64,000 nt of DNA. It comes from Pomphorhynchus laevis. Lineage: Eukaryota; Acanthocephala; Palaeacanthocephala; Echinorhynchida; Pomphorhynchidae. The DNA lies in contig WNNJ02003005.1 in assembly GCA_012934845.2 (NCBI GenBank), positions 186,001 through 250,000 of the forward strand. Reading direction: 5' to 3'. The notes beneath the pieces were generated by a model. That model had not been told where the DNA came from and ran no database searches. It saw only the letters and a program-made list of their open reading frames with translations. This document shows positions 22,676 to 35,590 of the stretch, piece by piece. Both the position numbers and the translations under genes were made by a program. Position 1 is the first letter of the stretch; the number at the start of each line of letters is the position of its first letter.

Positions 22676-23600
22676 TCACCGGCATAGCGTCGATATGTAC
22701 TCCTCGACGGAATCTCGAGCGTATGTGCTTCGGTGCCTGACTTTGTTGTAAACGTCGAGAGATGTCAGCGACATCAGAAACCTCAGGATGCGGTGGTACG
22801 ATATAAATTGTAGCCTAACGAGCTCTCCAAACAATGATCCGAGATCAATATTTACCAGGTCACGTTCAATTAACATTTCCTGGTGCGCACGAACCACTGA
22901 ATTAAAATTCTGCACACATAGTATCCGTAAATAACCTTTAATAGTGAGTTCGTTCCTTATCAGGCGTATGATACCTCGTTGTAAGCCTTCATACTGGTCC
23001 TCACCATACATCTGTTCAACAATATCTCTTATTGGTGGTCGAAATAGATCCGGTAACACCGAGACTCCCAGGGTCATTATTTGTGGATAATTGATCAGAT
23101 TTCTGACAGTGTCGACAGAGAAATGAGCTATAGGGAGTTAACCACTAAATTGCTCATTACCCATACCGCTCTGCCGCTCGAAGGTTTAAAATGCGTGGTC
23201 AACAAGTAAATCTTGAGCTGCCCTTCGAGATATCTTGGGAACAGAGCGGCGTTCCCTCGGCTGCTGAGCCCAAGGAATTACCTCATCTACATAGTATTCA
23301 TAGTCTAGGACTATGCACTCTTGAGTATCTAATACTCAGATGTAGGCATAATGCTTAGCAGTTGCGTTCGGCAAAGGAAACGCCGATTCAGTCTGATGTA
23401 AATCCGAGCATGAATCATTCCCCGAGAGTACATATGCTGACTCTTGGAAAGCCTGCACCTGATATATTACAGGGCTATTGGAACCCACATATATTTCAGG
23501 CTCATGCATCTGGTTAAGATGACACGAAGTTGGCAGGTCAGTAGCCAGCTGTACGAGCTGTACTACCGATAAATCTGTAGTTGTTGAAATACTCACATTT
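22676..23600 (-). CDS. Unrecognised coding-like region (two frames)
   Basis: Two - strand frames, 86 codons (23336-23596, starting MSISTTTDLSVVQLVQLATD) and 133 codons (22676-23077, containing IVEQMYGEDQYEGLQRGIIR and ENELTIKGYLR-like words). Between them, in a third frame, is an open stretch with EYYVDEVIPWAQQPRERRS. The region is less AT-rich than its flanks and reads like one protein of about 300 residues broken or spliced. I recognise no family. It could be a decayed host gene or an unclassified element. Confidence 0.4.
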
Positions 23601-24480
23601 ATTGCGGTTTAATTTGTTTTAAAAGGAAATATTTCTTGTAAAAAGAACTTCTGTCTTCGCTGTCAGTAATTTCATCCAACGATTTAATAATCGTTATAGC
23701 TAAAATGCTAAAATTGAAATTTAATATATTTTGATATTCAGTGAGATATCTTTTAAGCACGAATCCGGTTTATTAAAAATACGCTATATCAGGTTATGCA
23801 ACCACCGTTTTTGTATTTCGTATAAGATAGTTATTTCTAAGATTTCCAAAATTTCCTTAAAATTAAGAAAATTTTGTATTAGTAAATAATGTGCAAAGTA
23901 GATAGAAAACGTTAATATTTAAGAATAATATTTAATTTTATTGTATAATGCATTGTAAAATATGTCAGAAGTAATAATTTATTGTAAAAATGCTTTTAAT
24001 AAATAGCAGTTACTACAAAAATGTAAAATCTTTACAATAATAATAACTTTATCTTGCAGTATTAAAGGTCTTTTACTTTATTCGGTTACATTGAAAAATT
24101 ACTGTTATAAATAATCAAATTGTGAATAAAGGTTTACATAACTGCTTTTTCGTTGAATTATTTTCATTTAATAAAAGCAGATGCATAAATTAAACTAACT
24201 AATTAAATAAATAATTGTATAGTAACAACTTATTAAGAAATTCGATTTATAATAGAGTAATGAATAATAAAGTTTAACTGAAAACAACCATTATATTTAA
24301 TTGATAAGATTATATATGTATGTTAAAATTAATTGATCATATGTGGTAAATGTTAGTGTTTTATCTGACTTGCAGATCGTGTAATTCTGCCGAAATAGTA
24401 TATATGCCGACATATTTTGCAGATACAACAATACAACCGATAATTATCTAGAGAAAGCAAAAACAACACAACAGAGTTAA
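23601..24480. other. AT-rich spacer
   Basis: About 0.9 kb with no coding, repeat or RNA feature that I can support. Confidence 0.5.
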
Positions 24481-27060
24481 GGAAAACGTATTATTTTATT
24501 CTTATCGATATCATATATCTTCCGATTCAACCATAAAGGCCTCAAATCCAGAGAAATCTGATCCCTTCGACCGCTTCAGCGCACCGCCTTCCGACTGAAC
24601 CATTCGGGATCTCTCTCACCACCCTAAGAGTCCAGTGGAGGCGAACTATGGTCGGTAATCTCGATATGAGGAGCTTGAGAAACCTTAGTCTTCGCCTGGG
24701 GACGTTCTTTAGAGAAGAAGACTAATCCCGAGACAGTTCAAGTATCCAAAGGCGTACTTGGGCTTTCTTATTAAACGACATATGCGGGGCCCGTTTCAGA
24801 GCTCTCCTAGCACTCTTCAGGATACGTTTAAGTATATCCAGATCAGCTTTCGCTGATCAATTTACCATAACGGTGAACCCCATATATTTACTCGACTCGT
24901 AAAGAGGGGGAGTGGATGAGGCTGCAAAATGGAGAACAGTGCAGAGAGTGCAAGTCTCTTAAGTTTTTTCGTCGTAACAGGAGTGCTATTAGAGACGACA
25001 ATCTGAGATTTGTTGAAGTTTAAAATTAGATTAGATAAGGATAGCTTGTCTTTTAATCTTAAAAAGAAGCGGATGGTGTCCGAGACTACATCTTTACACC
25101 TTCGTATAGAAAACAGTCTTGTGGTATCATTAACATATACCACGAGATTTTGAAGAGTACAATGGAAGCGGCAAGATATAAGACAGGAGAAAGTCGGAAA
25201 CATTAAGGCACACCTATAATAGGGTAGAACTGAGGTGCATCAGGGTCGTCTTCATAGAAGAACCACTTAATGTACAGAAGTATCTCCATCCTAGTAACAA
25301 TTCTCGCAGCCAGCCCGAGGAACCTGAGAGAGGAGATAACGAGGACAGTGGAGATACGGTGAAATGCAGCTGAAAAGTCAAGAAATACAGCCACAGTAAG
25401 CTAATGACTCGTATTCTGACAAAGCTGATGAACTTCACAAACTGCTGAATGGACTGTGTGACCTTTGACAAACCCATGAAAATTCGGTGGGATTAAATTA
25501 CGGTTACTTAAATGGTCGCGGATTCTACGAGCAAGCGCTTTTTCGTAGATGGAGATGAGGGAATGTTGAATCGAAGTGGGCCGCAGGTTTTTGGGACATA
25601 AAACCTATTTTTCCTTAGGTAAAAATATTCTATGGGTTATGCTGATGTCGGCTACATCGGATGGTGAGGCTTAAAGCATTGTGATGACCACTTCTATTAT
25701 CTGATCGGCTTTCAAAAGCTGATAAACTTGAGAAGTGAGTGGCCTGATAGATTTGGAGGTGCCCGGAATCCTGAAGTCACCTCAAGACGGGATTAGTTGG
25801 GAAGAAAGCGTGGCTCCATAATTATGTAGGGTTATGACTCCTCCAAAACTCTATTAAGGTCTACGCTTTCAATCCAACCCGATGCACTGCCCCGATAACA
25901 GTAAAACTTCTCCTTCTTGAATATCTTCCAGAAAGAAACATGAGAAAGATTAAGGCGAGCTCTCCTTGTCCTGTCCCTACTCAGCTCTAGATTATATCTA
26001 GAACTCCAGTATTCATTCGAGAGAACCTGCCGGAAGGAAGCAGAGAGATTGGGAAGGTGTATCATTTCTGATAGGACCTTGAGTTTTGTTGAAGTGAGAT
26101 TGTAAAGGCGACCTCTATAGGTAGTCGAAAGGATCCTGATAGCTTGCGAAGAGAGGTAGGAATTAAATTCGGTCAAATTCTCATTCCTAATTATGGGACA
26201 GAGTAGAATAGCTGCCTGAACGAAGGCCACTGAACGAAACTTTCTTCTAAGAACGTATCTTCCTATATCCGCCAGCGAATAAGATCATGAGAGGTGGTTT
26301 GATGTTGACGCGAATGCTCAGTACAGATGGGTTTCAACAACCACCTCTTATGAAGCAGTAATATGTCGAGGAGAGGGAAGGTGGTTTGTGAATAAGATAG
26401 TCGTTCCTGGTTCTGCGAGATGGTCTTTCTCTAGCCGCCAGCGTATTAGGTCATGCGAGGTTGTCAAATTTTAGCGCGACTGCTCTGCGCAGAAGGATTT
26501 TAACAACCACATCCTATGTAGCAGAAGAATGTTGAGGAAGGAATTTGGTATAGATCAATGAAAGGTGGGGGACGGTGGTTTATGTAAAATATAGTCGTTC
26601 CTGGCTTTGCGCAATGCTGCATTAATCCAACGACCAGTTCTGTCGTTGAAGTCACCGAATAACATGTCGTAGCCACTACCTACAATTCGGTCCAGGAGGC
26701 TACGATTCTTGTGAATATTCCCTTGCCGGATGTAGACATTGGCTATGTTGATGCGTTTACCGTTCATAACTAGTGATATAACTAAACAAGAAAGGGATGG
26801 ACACAAGTAGTTTTATAAGAGGGAGGACCTTAAGGAGCTTTTAACTAGGGATAGAAGACCTTGAGAAGAAGAATAGTGTGAATAAGTTATATACGGAGTA
26901 AAGTGTGTGATTATGTGCTTACGGATAAATCAAATAATGTTCGGGGAAGACGGATTGACCGCATCTTATAAAGGACTATAACATCTGCACCTCTACCAGA
27001 TAGAAGCCAAAGGGTGAAAGCACCTCCCGAATTCCACTGAATTATATTTAGTGAAAAATG
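24480..27060 (-). pseudogene. LINE-A copy 5, 3' end and ORF2
   Basis: On the - strand: endonuclease (YDMLFGDFNDRTGRWINAAL, 26555-26806), linker (ENLTEFNSYLSSQAIRILST, 25832-26230), and RT (FLDFSAAFHRIS near 25370; VVYVNDTTRLF near 25140, where the catalytic YADD reads YVND). The 3' part ends near 24480. Around 26380-26480 a stretch of the element is duplicated (two CAGCGAATAAGATCATG-like segments). Many frame breaks are present. Confidence 0.8.
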
Positions 27061-27109
27061 GTCTTGATTGCCTTATTGCGTTAGTGATACCTGAGTGGGA
27101 CGCCCTTCC

Positions 27110-28090
27110 TTAGTTGGAACCTGATTATAGAAGGTTGCTCTTCCCACGACCGGCCACCAAAGCTGGAGTCACTTGCCTAAAGGCATTTTCATTATTTTCC
27201 GTTAAGGTGGCCGCCATTTCCCAAACTTTATCTTTCTTTGTCAATTTGAGAGAGGATAAGCTTTGCATCAAGGCATTGCGTTTTTTAGAATTTCGGGATT
27301 TTTTAGTTGTAGTCTTAACATTTATTACATGTGAATTTCGTAAATCTTCGAACTTGAACATTAAGTCTTGAATTAATGCTTTATTTTTCCATATATGCTT
27401 TAAGAATCCGCGAAGTTGGCTGGTTTAGCGGAAGCCCCACAATGGTTCTTTTTATAACTTTTGAAGACGCTGCATTTGCGCCATAATGAGGGGTGCTATC
27501 CTCCGCAATTAGAACAGTACGGAGGCTTATCGCACTTCCCGGAATGTTCTTCGGAGTTCCACATACCCCACACATACGGGGGAGATTGCATCCTGATATC
27601 CAATGATCTCATTGATGGCAGTTATTGCAATGGGGGTACGTCGGTGAATCAGTATCTAATAATGTGAATTATAAGTTATGCCCCATGAAGGGGTTACGGG
27701 GATAATTAGCAAGACATTCTACCTTATTTATTTACGTGTAACAGTAGGCCTCCGGGATAGGAAGGCTATTTCTTTCCGTGATAAATCGAAGGTTAGTCAC
27801 GTGGTATTCCATTCCAGGGCTTGTACAACGTCATCATACAGAAAAGACGGAATATTGGTAATTTTCAAGGAATCCTGGATAGGCTTGAAGGATATCGTAA
27901 TATACGCACCTCCGCCTCGAAATATTTAATTGATTAAATAATATTATGTTCTTGTAAAGATCTAAGAATCCGCTCATGAACTTATTGGATATATTCTGTT
28001 TTTCAAATGGTACGAGAAGTTGACCAATTTTAGCAAGGGGAGAGTTCCACCTCCATGCATGAGACCAAATTTGAAGAAAAAACTCCACTT
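27110..28090 (-). pseudogene. LINE-A copy 5, ORF1, strongly diverged
   Basis: ORF1 fragments on the - strand: 27125-27361, a zinc-knuckle piece at 27381-27575 and an N-terminal piece at 27834-28088 (FMSGFLDLYKNIILFNQL matches the RNFVKTYKNRVLF domain of copy 2). It belongs to a divergent subfamily that is closer to copies 6 and 7 than to copies 2 and 4. Confidence 0.6.
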
Positions 28091-28254
28091 ACCTGTTAAT
28101 TGAGTTTAGTTGGGATTTACATTATCGATTTTCCCTTTAAAGCACCGATGTTACTTTTTGCACACATGTTAAACGTGTAACGGACTGGAAATGTATAGAA
28201 TGATTATATTTAAGAGAGTGTTCAATTAAAGCACTGGACTAAATAAGTGAAGTG

Positions 28255-29640
28255 ATGTTCGGACGATCAAAAGATTTTAAAATCATACAAAAAATGCAGG
28301 AAATTACTCGCAAGTCTCCAGTTTTTCAACGATCTCCTCTAAACCAGGTATTTCCTTCACTCATGGATGTGAGGTAAGTGCTGCTTTGTGTTCCAACTCA
28401 CCAATTGATCAAAAAGAACTTCTCCCAGTTTCTAAAGTTTTTAATTTGGTGTGCATTAAACTGCTTGCTCCTATTGATGGGATCAACTTATTCAATACTT
28501 TCCTTAGGAACTTTGCGATGAAACACAGAAATAGAATAATATGTAACGTCATAAAATACTACGAGACAGAGATTAAAATCTCTTTTTATTCGGCTGATAT
28601 TGCTCAGCCCTATATCGATTTCTTTAAAAGAAATTACTTAGATCTGTGGGAGGTTTTCTACAGGCCGATACAAGCCTCAGTCAAAGTCAATAATATTCCG
28701 GCATTTTTGTCAAAGGATGGTATGTCGTCCTCGGAAAAGAAATATAATATTGCTAACCTGAGATTTATCAATTTTAAGAAAGGGCATCAAATTCAGGTTG
28801 CTTTTTGTCAGAACTTGTTGACGATGCAATGTGGCTTGCTAACTCTAAATGCAACCCCTTCATGGGACACAACCTAAAATTCACTTTACTTGACTCAGAT
28901 TCGCTAACCTACCTCACTGCAATACATGCCAACAGTGAGGACACTGGGCTTCGGGTTGTGACCTCCAGCCTACTTTCGGGGTTTGCGGTTCATCCGGTAG
29001 TCATATGGAGTGTCAATTAAAACCGCTATGTACAAATTGCAAGGGAGACCACCCAGCGTGGTCTAGAAAATATCAATTATTCAAAGCATATCAAAATATG
29101 CATAAAGTTAAAGCGGTTGAACCTAGAAGTTTTGCCAGGTTTGTGAATCATCTATTACGGATCAGGCCAATAATCCCAGGATGGTGGACAAAACAATTTA
29201 AGTATGTTGACAATAAAATCCAGGCTTCATTGGATCTCATGGAGAGCCTGGTTAGGAAGATGATCTCCAATCTAGTCACATCTCTAAACCCTTCTTCGAC
29301 AAAGACTAACACTCCGAACAAAACTAACAATGAACGTAAGCCTCCTGGTTCGAATAAGAAAGCTGGTTCTACGAGGTCCTTCGCAGCTTTGAAACTTGTC
29401 AAGAAATACTCGATTTGGGATGTTGCCAATTCTGAACGCTTTGATGGCAATGAAGACAATACCCATGGGCAAATGTCTTTGCGTGTTGGAACAGGCGGCG
29501 GAAAGGGTGACCATTCCGCTCTCTGGTTCCGACTAGGCGGTGGAGTCTCACTCCGGTTAAATCATCGCAATGGGATGTACTCGTTAGCCTTTTTCACCAA
29601 ATATCTTTCAGTGGAACTCGGGAGGTGCTTCTGCTCTTAG
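28255..29640 (+). pseudogene. LINE-A copy 6, ORF1
   Basis: From ATG 28255 the frame reads MFGRSKDFKIIQ, then continues in the 163-codon frame 28386-28877 (KLLAPIDGINLFNTFLRNFA; NLRFINFKKGHQIQVAFC), then zinc knuckles and a C-terminal basic region (29005-29640) with KPLCTNCKGDHPAWSRK. There are about two frame breaks. The order and knuckles match copy 2. The final words EWNSGGASAL-like at 29620 are the usual junction to ORF2. Confidence 0.72.
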
Positions 29641-29642
29641 AC

Positions 29643-29761
29643 TTTCTGCTTGATGGTATTTTTATAGTTAACAAGTTTAAAATATGTATCTATTAAATTA
29701 TTTAAATGATTTTGAAAAAAAAAACGAATATCGTTACAAATTGTTGCTATTCTTAAAATTT
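29643..29761 (-). mobile_element. PLE1 fragment inserted in LINE-A copy 6
   Basis: About 119 bases match, on the - strand, the C-terminal RT segment of PLE1 (compare 10570-10700 and 50390-50500), from the AAATTTTAAGAAT word to the CATCAAGCAGAAA word. It sits exactly between ORF1 and ORF2 of LINE-A copy 6, so it is nested or marks a deletion junction: about 80 codons of the endonuclease start are missing. Confidence 0.8.
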
Positions 29762-30540
29762 GTTGTCTTGTTTAGTTATAGCACTTTTCAAGAACGGTAA
29801 ATGCATCAGCATAGCTAATGTCTACATCCGTCCTGGAGAGATTTACAAGAACCGTGACCTCCTGTACCGTATTTTAGGTAGCGGCAACGACATGTTACTA
29901 GGTTACTTCAATGATATAACTGGTAGTTTGATTAATGCAGCACTCCGCAGAGCCAGGAACGATTACCTTATACATAAACTACCGACCCCTACCTTTCATT
30001 GCTCTACACTAAACTCTCATCGATATTATACTGCTACATAGGACGTGGTTGTTAATACCCGTATGCACCGAACAGTTGCGTCAACAACTGACCACCTCTC
30101 ATGACCTAATTCGCTGACGACTTGAAGAAGATACGTTGCTTCGAAGGAGGTGTCACTTTGATCATATTAGAGTTGCCCTTATTCAGGCAGCCATCCAATC
30201 TTCCCCAGGATAGGGAATGAAAGTCTGACCGAATTCAATTCCTACCTCTCTTAGCAAGCTACCGGAATCATATCGACTACTTACAGAAGTCGCATTTACC
30301 GTCTCATTCCGACAAAACTCAAAGTCTTATCAGAAATGATACACCGTCCCAATCTATCTGCTTCTTCCGGCAGTTATCTCGAATGAATACTGGAGTTCTA
30401 GATATAATCTAGAGCTGAATAGGGACAGGATGAGGAGAGCTTGTCTTAATCGCTCTCCGGCTTCTTTCTGGAAGATATTCAAAACGGAAAAATTTGTCTG
30501 CTGGATGGGGAGAGCGTCGGGGTTTATACCTCTAGATAAA
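29762..30540 (+). pseudogene. LINE-A copy 6, ORF2 fragment
   Basis: Endonuclease remnant (ALFKNGKCISIANVYIRPGE and LINAALRRARNDYL, 29760-30041), then the linker in several frames (SPASFWKIFKTEKFVCW near 30470). It stops about where the RT would begin. 5' and 3' parts are both lost. Confidence 0.72.
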
Positions 30541-30830
30541 TTTGATTGTTGCTGTTTTATGGTTGTCGAAACGATGATGTGACGTCATTGTTATTAAATA
30601 AACGGAAACTCTCCCGCTCTTGTTGTTTTGTTGATGTAAACCCGTCGAAACGTTGTAAAGTTTTTGAAATAAAAATCGAACTCTACTCCTTTAAATCTTT
30701 TATTATGATTGGTAATTCTTATACATACAAAAAAACAATAACTTAACTTTTTATTTAATAATAATCTAACAAATTTGCAGTTCGATATACGAATTAAACA
30801 ATCTGATAATACACACAGGCCAATTGGTGA
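30541..30830. other. Spacer, unassigned
   Basis: AT-rich sequence with a GTCGAAACGTTG word near 30640 that recalls PLE ends but lacks a CTGATGA partner. Nothing firm. Confidence 0.4.
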
Positions 30831-31810
30831 GATTTGATAGATGGTATGACCCCTTCTATTCCGGTACTTGCTAGGTCATAGCTAATATTTATCTCGGATA
30901 GTCGGGTAGTTTATGCTCTCTCATCGCTTAGTGATTTATCGCCCGGGGCCAGGTCGGATGTCGATACAGTTGCTTTTATTCCATCGTGATAACGAATCCT
31001 CGCCTAAATCGGTGCTAAATGTTGAATTTCGACAGGTATCATTAGAGGATCTGCCTTTAATCGACACACAAAGTTTCGTAGATGAACAGGACTTGAAATG
31101 AGCTAGTCCGGGATTGAATAGTCATTGTTGGATTTTCTAGGGAAGCTAAACATTCTATCGCAAAAAGTAGAGTTGAGTAACGTAATAGTACTGAACAAAT
31201 TGCGTGCAGTGTAGTATTTAGTACCAGTATTCATCTGTAGTGGGAAAGACCTCTAGATTTATGGGCAAGCTGAATGGTTTTCCATACAGCACTGTTCACT
31301 TTTCTCGTATTAACTGTTTCCGATGGGATGATATGGAGTAGAATGAGAAATGAATGTTCCATTACTACATGTATCATTCGACATAAAGTAGCTTCATCTG
31401 TCTGAATGAACAGTTTTTGGCCCTCCAAAAAGAGAGAATAAATTTTGTAGTCAGTTAATGACTGTTTGTGATGACGTGTTCTCACATAGATATACGATAG
31501 GATAGCGATAATACTCGTCTACAATGACTAATATAAATCTATAACGATCAATGCATAGCGTAAATCCAATAAAGTCCATTGGTAAGCGTTCGAGAGATTG
31601 ATTAGACCTGTAAAATCTAGGTATAAGCTGGGCGCAAGTCGAGCACTCCGTACATATTCTGCGAACATCACTTAAGTAGTAAAGTAAGTTATTTTGCTTT
31701 ATGAAGTGATTTAGACGGGTTATTCCAGGATGACAACGAAATATGCAAGTCCTTTAGTGAGGTTTTTGTGGCAGCACTGGTGAAGCTATATAGAGCGTCT
31801 GCGGCAGTGA
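30830..31810 (-). mobile_element. Ty3/gypsy-type LTR retrotransposon fossil (integrase part)
   Basis: On the - strand the region from about 31770 to 31230 reads as the zinc-binding (HHCC) part and the start of the catalytic core of a retrotransposon integrase, including a CTECSTCAQ-like cysteine pair and a VDEYYRYP-like segment. The rest down to about 30830 would be the downstream pol region. No LTRs or flanking duplications were found. It is old and clearly broken in many places. The assignment to the Ty3/gypsy side is from the integrase pattern only. Confidence 0.5.
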
Positions 31811-31899
31811 TTATCTTTATTAGGCGATATCGTATATCATATTTTTATACAGTTTGAAAAATTCTTTATAATTACTTACCATTTAGCCTACTGTCGTGC

Positions 31900-33190
31900 T
31901 CTCTCGAGGCGCTCTGTCGTGCGTTGGTAACGATTAACCCCTTTGACTGTCGCAAAGCCGGCTTGCATGTGAATTCAGAGAATACGAACCATCCCTTGGG
32001 GTATCTGATTGTATTTGATAGTCTATGCTCTAGTAACCTTAAAAAGGATGGCTGTGCAACCCGCCGTTACTTGTCGGTAGGTAATTTTAATCTTCGCAGT
32101 CTTCATGCGCATCTTACAGAGCTAAGATACCTTGTCGGGGTTAATGCGTATGATATATTCCGGCTTAATGAATCATGGCTACACTAAAACATCTTGAATA
32201 CTACTGTTGATTTCAGGATATTTTCTACTCCGGAGTGATAGAAAGTCTAGTGGGCGTGGCGGTGTTGCAGTGTACATTAGGGATCACTTTTTGATTTCTG
32301 ATATCTCTCAAGTTTGCGATCTAGAGCATTTCCTTCCATAGAGCATTTCCTATTTCCGGCTTATATGCGCTTCTGAAATTCAAGAGTATCTTACCAATGT
32401 TCGTCCCTTTAATACCGCGGGCCCCAACGACATTTCGCCATTTTTGCTCAAATTATTGTCGAGTTACTTGGCCACTCTTTTTGCGGAAATTTTTTGCTAA
32501 GAGTTCGGCCACTGAAAGTGTACCAGAAAGATGGAAAACTGCGATTGTTGTTCCTATTCCCACAAAATTCATTGCATCATCATGTAGTGATTACATGCCA
32601 ATAAGCTTGACTTCTTTGATATGTAAAATCCTTGAACGTGTTATCTGGATTAGAATCTCGGGCCATCTCGTATCCCTTAGTATACTCTCGTCTGCCCAGC
32701 ACGGTTTTCGTCACGGTCGTAAGTGTTTGACGAACTTACTGCTCGCGAAATGTGGACCCAATCTTTGAGTTTTGGCAGCTCGGTCGATATAATCTTTATT
32801 GATTTTTCGAAAGCCTTCGGCCGGGTCCCACATGAGGGCCTAATCAGCCTATTGGCACACTACGATGTTTCTACCACATTGCGCATTTGGATTCGTGATT
32901 TCCTTTGCAACAGATCATTTCGAGTGAGGGTTGGCATTAGCCTGTCTTCTGTCAGGCCTGTTAATTGTGGCGTTCCCCAAGATACAGTCCTTGGTCCCTT
33001 TATTTTCATTATATTTCTAAATGATCTGCTCTCACGCATAAATATACCCTGCTTGGCATTTGCAGACGATGTGAAAGTCTGGTGCGATAGAATTTTCGAC
33101 CCACAGGGCCAACGCCTGTGCATTTTACGGTGCATTTTAGAATCGGCTAGATTTATAATATTTATCGTAACCGTCTCATTAAACTAATCG
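31900..33190 (+). pseudogene. CR1-like LINE, endonuclease and RT fragments
   Basis: Endonuclease start FNLRSLHAHLTELRYLVGVN (about 32090), then after a deletion the RT: SVPERWKTAIVVPIPTKF (about 32520), SLICKILERVIWIRI, LSSAQHGFRHGRKCLTNLL (about 32690), VDIIFIDFSKAFGRVPHEGL (motif A, about 32780), NCGVPQDTVLGPFIFIIFLN (motif B) and CLAFADDVKVW (motif C, about 33050). The family differs from LINE-A: the DFSKAF and SAQHGFR signatures fit the CR1/Jockey-like group. Several frame breaks; the 5' part and the 3' end are missing. Confidence 0.75.
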
Positions 33191-33329
33191 TATTATGGAA
33201 ACGAATATGTTGTTAAAATTTTCATTAACATTCATATGACGGGTTAGATAATATTTGTATCAGCCGCATCGATATCTAGTCAATGGCTAGCTAATTTTTC
33301 TTCCTTCATTCCAACGCTGAAATGGAAGC

Positions 33330-34480
33330 TATGCAGACATATCCCTACTCCTGAAGTCACACCAAGGCGGGATTGGTTGGGGTGATAGGGTGGCTCCATA
33401 ATTGTGTAGGGAAAGTGACTTCTCCAAAACTTTATCAAGGCTTATTCTACTAATCCAGCCAAATGCTCTATCCCTCCAACAAACAAACTTCTCCTTCTTG
33501 AATATCTTCCAGAAAGAGGACTGAGAAGGGTTAAGACGAGAAATGCTTGCCTTATCTCTGCTCAACTGGAACCTATATCTAGTGCTCCAGTATTCATTCA
33601 AGAGTGCTTGTCTGGCGGAAACAGAGAGATTAGGAAGGCGTAGCATTTTAGCTAGGACTATGAACTTTGTTGGAGTGGGATTGTATATAAGACCTTTATA
33701 GGTAGTCGATAGTATCACTGTAGCTTGCGAAGAGAGGTAAATATTAGATTCGGTCAAACTCATATCCCCAATTCGGAGGAAGAGTTGAATAGCTGCCTGA
33801 AAGAAGGCCACCCTGATGGGATCAAAGTAGAACCTTCTCAGCAACGTATCTTCCTCTAACTGCCAACGAATTAGGTCATGAGAGGTTGTCTGTTGTTAGC
33901 GCGACTGCTCAGTACAGATGGGTTTCAACAACCACATCTTATGAAGCAGTAATATGTCGATGAGTGAATTATTTGTTGAGCAATGAAAGGTGGGGGAGGT
34001 GGTTTGTGAATAAGATAGTCGTTCCTGGCTCTGCGATTGCTGCATTAATCCAACGACCGGTTCTGTCGTTGAAGTCACGAAGTAACATGCCATAGCCACT
34101 ACCTAATAGACGATCCAGAAGGTCACGGTTCTTGTGAATTTCTCCTGGCTGTATATAAATATTGGCTATACTGATGCATTTACCGTTTTTACGAAGTGAT
34201 ATAGCCAAACAAGATAGGGCTGGACAAGAATAGTTAAGGAGGGAATATCTTAAGGAGCATTTAACTAAGGTTAAAAGACCTTGAGATGAATAGGAGTGAG
34301 GAGGGGTTATATACGGAGTGAAGTCGGTTTATATATGCTGAGGGATAAATCGAGTAATGTTCTGAGGGATACAGATAGACCGCGTCTCCTGAAGGACTAT
34401 AACATCTGCATCTCTACCAGATAAAAGGCTAAGGGCAGAAGCACTTCTTGAATTCCACTGAAAAATATTCAGTGAAAAAG
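33330..34480 (-). pseudogene. LINE-A copy 7, ORF2 5' half
   Basis: - strand endonuclease (CISIANIYIQPGEIHKNRDL; LLRDFNDRTGRWINAA, 33969-34208) and linker (TESNIYLSSQATVILSTTYK; ARQALLNEYWSTRYRFQLSR, 33329-33844). It ends abruptly at 33330 before the RT, next to spacer following the CR1-like element. Confidence 0.78.
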
Positions 34481-34519
34481 GATCTTGATTACTTTGCATT
34501 GTGTTAGTTTAGCTTGAAG

Positions 34520-35590
34520 GAGATTGCCACATCCTAGACAGAGCAGGGGTGGAAGGATTGCCCCCTCCACCACTAGCGCCGCCCAGAGTGGGTACTTGCC
34601 CCCGGGCATTATCATCATTTCCCTTTAAGGCGCTTTTATTTATGCCCATAGGCATTTTGCCAATCTTTAAGGGGGAACGGATTGGGCCAAAGCTCCTCGT
34701 TTCTTGGATTCCCGAGCCGACGCCCCTCTTATGTTTGACGTCTTAGCGATTTGAATCGGTATAACCGGATTGGCGAACATATTAGCAATTGATTTCGCTA
34801 TAAGATCTTGAATTTTCTTTCTAAATGTTTCGAACTTGAGGTCCATAATCTTCATAGACTCGCAGTCAGAGCATCTATATGCCGACTTGGCGAATGTTTC
34901 AGGTGTAGATTTTGGCGCACGGAACTTTGTAATATATTCCTTGAAGTGGGGGCACTTCTCCCCTACGCAGGGTGTGCCCCATCACAATTACAACACTTGA
35001 TCCTACTAGAACAGGGAAGAGCCGAGTCAATCGCGGGGCAATCTATTTTCCCGCATTTCCCGCAGCTTGCCATTCCACTGCAGCTGGAGGCCCAGTGCCC
35101 CCGTTTATGTCACCGGCTGTAGTGCGGGTACGTAAACTCTTCTGTCGATATCAGCTTGAATTTGAGATTGAACCCCATAATAAGGGGCAGAACAGAATCC
35201 CACATCGATAGGAAGGCCATTACGGCCGGTATGTGTACGTATATTATGGATTTTGTAGGTTTTTGATAATGTAGAAAAATCATTTTTTTCCGTGGAGCAA
35301 GGCAAGTTCTTAATTTTTAACGTTGCAAGTATAGGTTTCTTACAAACGTCGCAAAACTGCTGTAGTTTTGATCAAAGTAATTCCCATATTGATCAAGAGT
35401 ATCTTCTGACGCAAATGATATTTTCACAGAGCTCTCGTAGTCCTTAACAGAATTAAAGACTACTCTGCTGGGATATTTATTTGAAAAATCACGTAATAGT
35501 CTGTTATACAAGGAATGTATTTCTATTAGTTGCAAAAGTTTAATAATACCCAGGTTTTTCGTTTTGGGGATTGGGGAAAGTTATTCCCCC
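34520..35590 (-). pseudogene. LINE-A copy 7, ORF1
   Basis: - strand ORF1: SLYNRLLRDFSNKYPSRVVF and SVKISFASEDTLDQYGNYFD (35317-35535), NGLPIDVGFCSAPYYG (about 35190), knuckle cysteines (about 34900-35100), and a C-terminal segment (34667-34855). The ORF1 N-terminal end lies in one open frame with the GIY-YIG fragment of PLE2. Confidence 0.72.

Noticed and set aside
30913-31101. A plus-strand gene with YRPGPGRMS
   Set aside because: It lies opposite the integrase fossil and probably reflects the complementary strand of that old element. No independent support.
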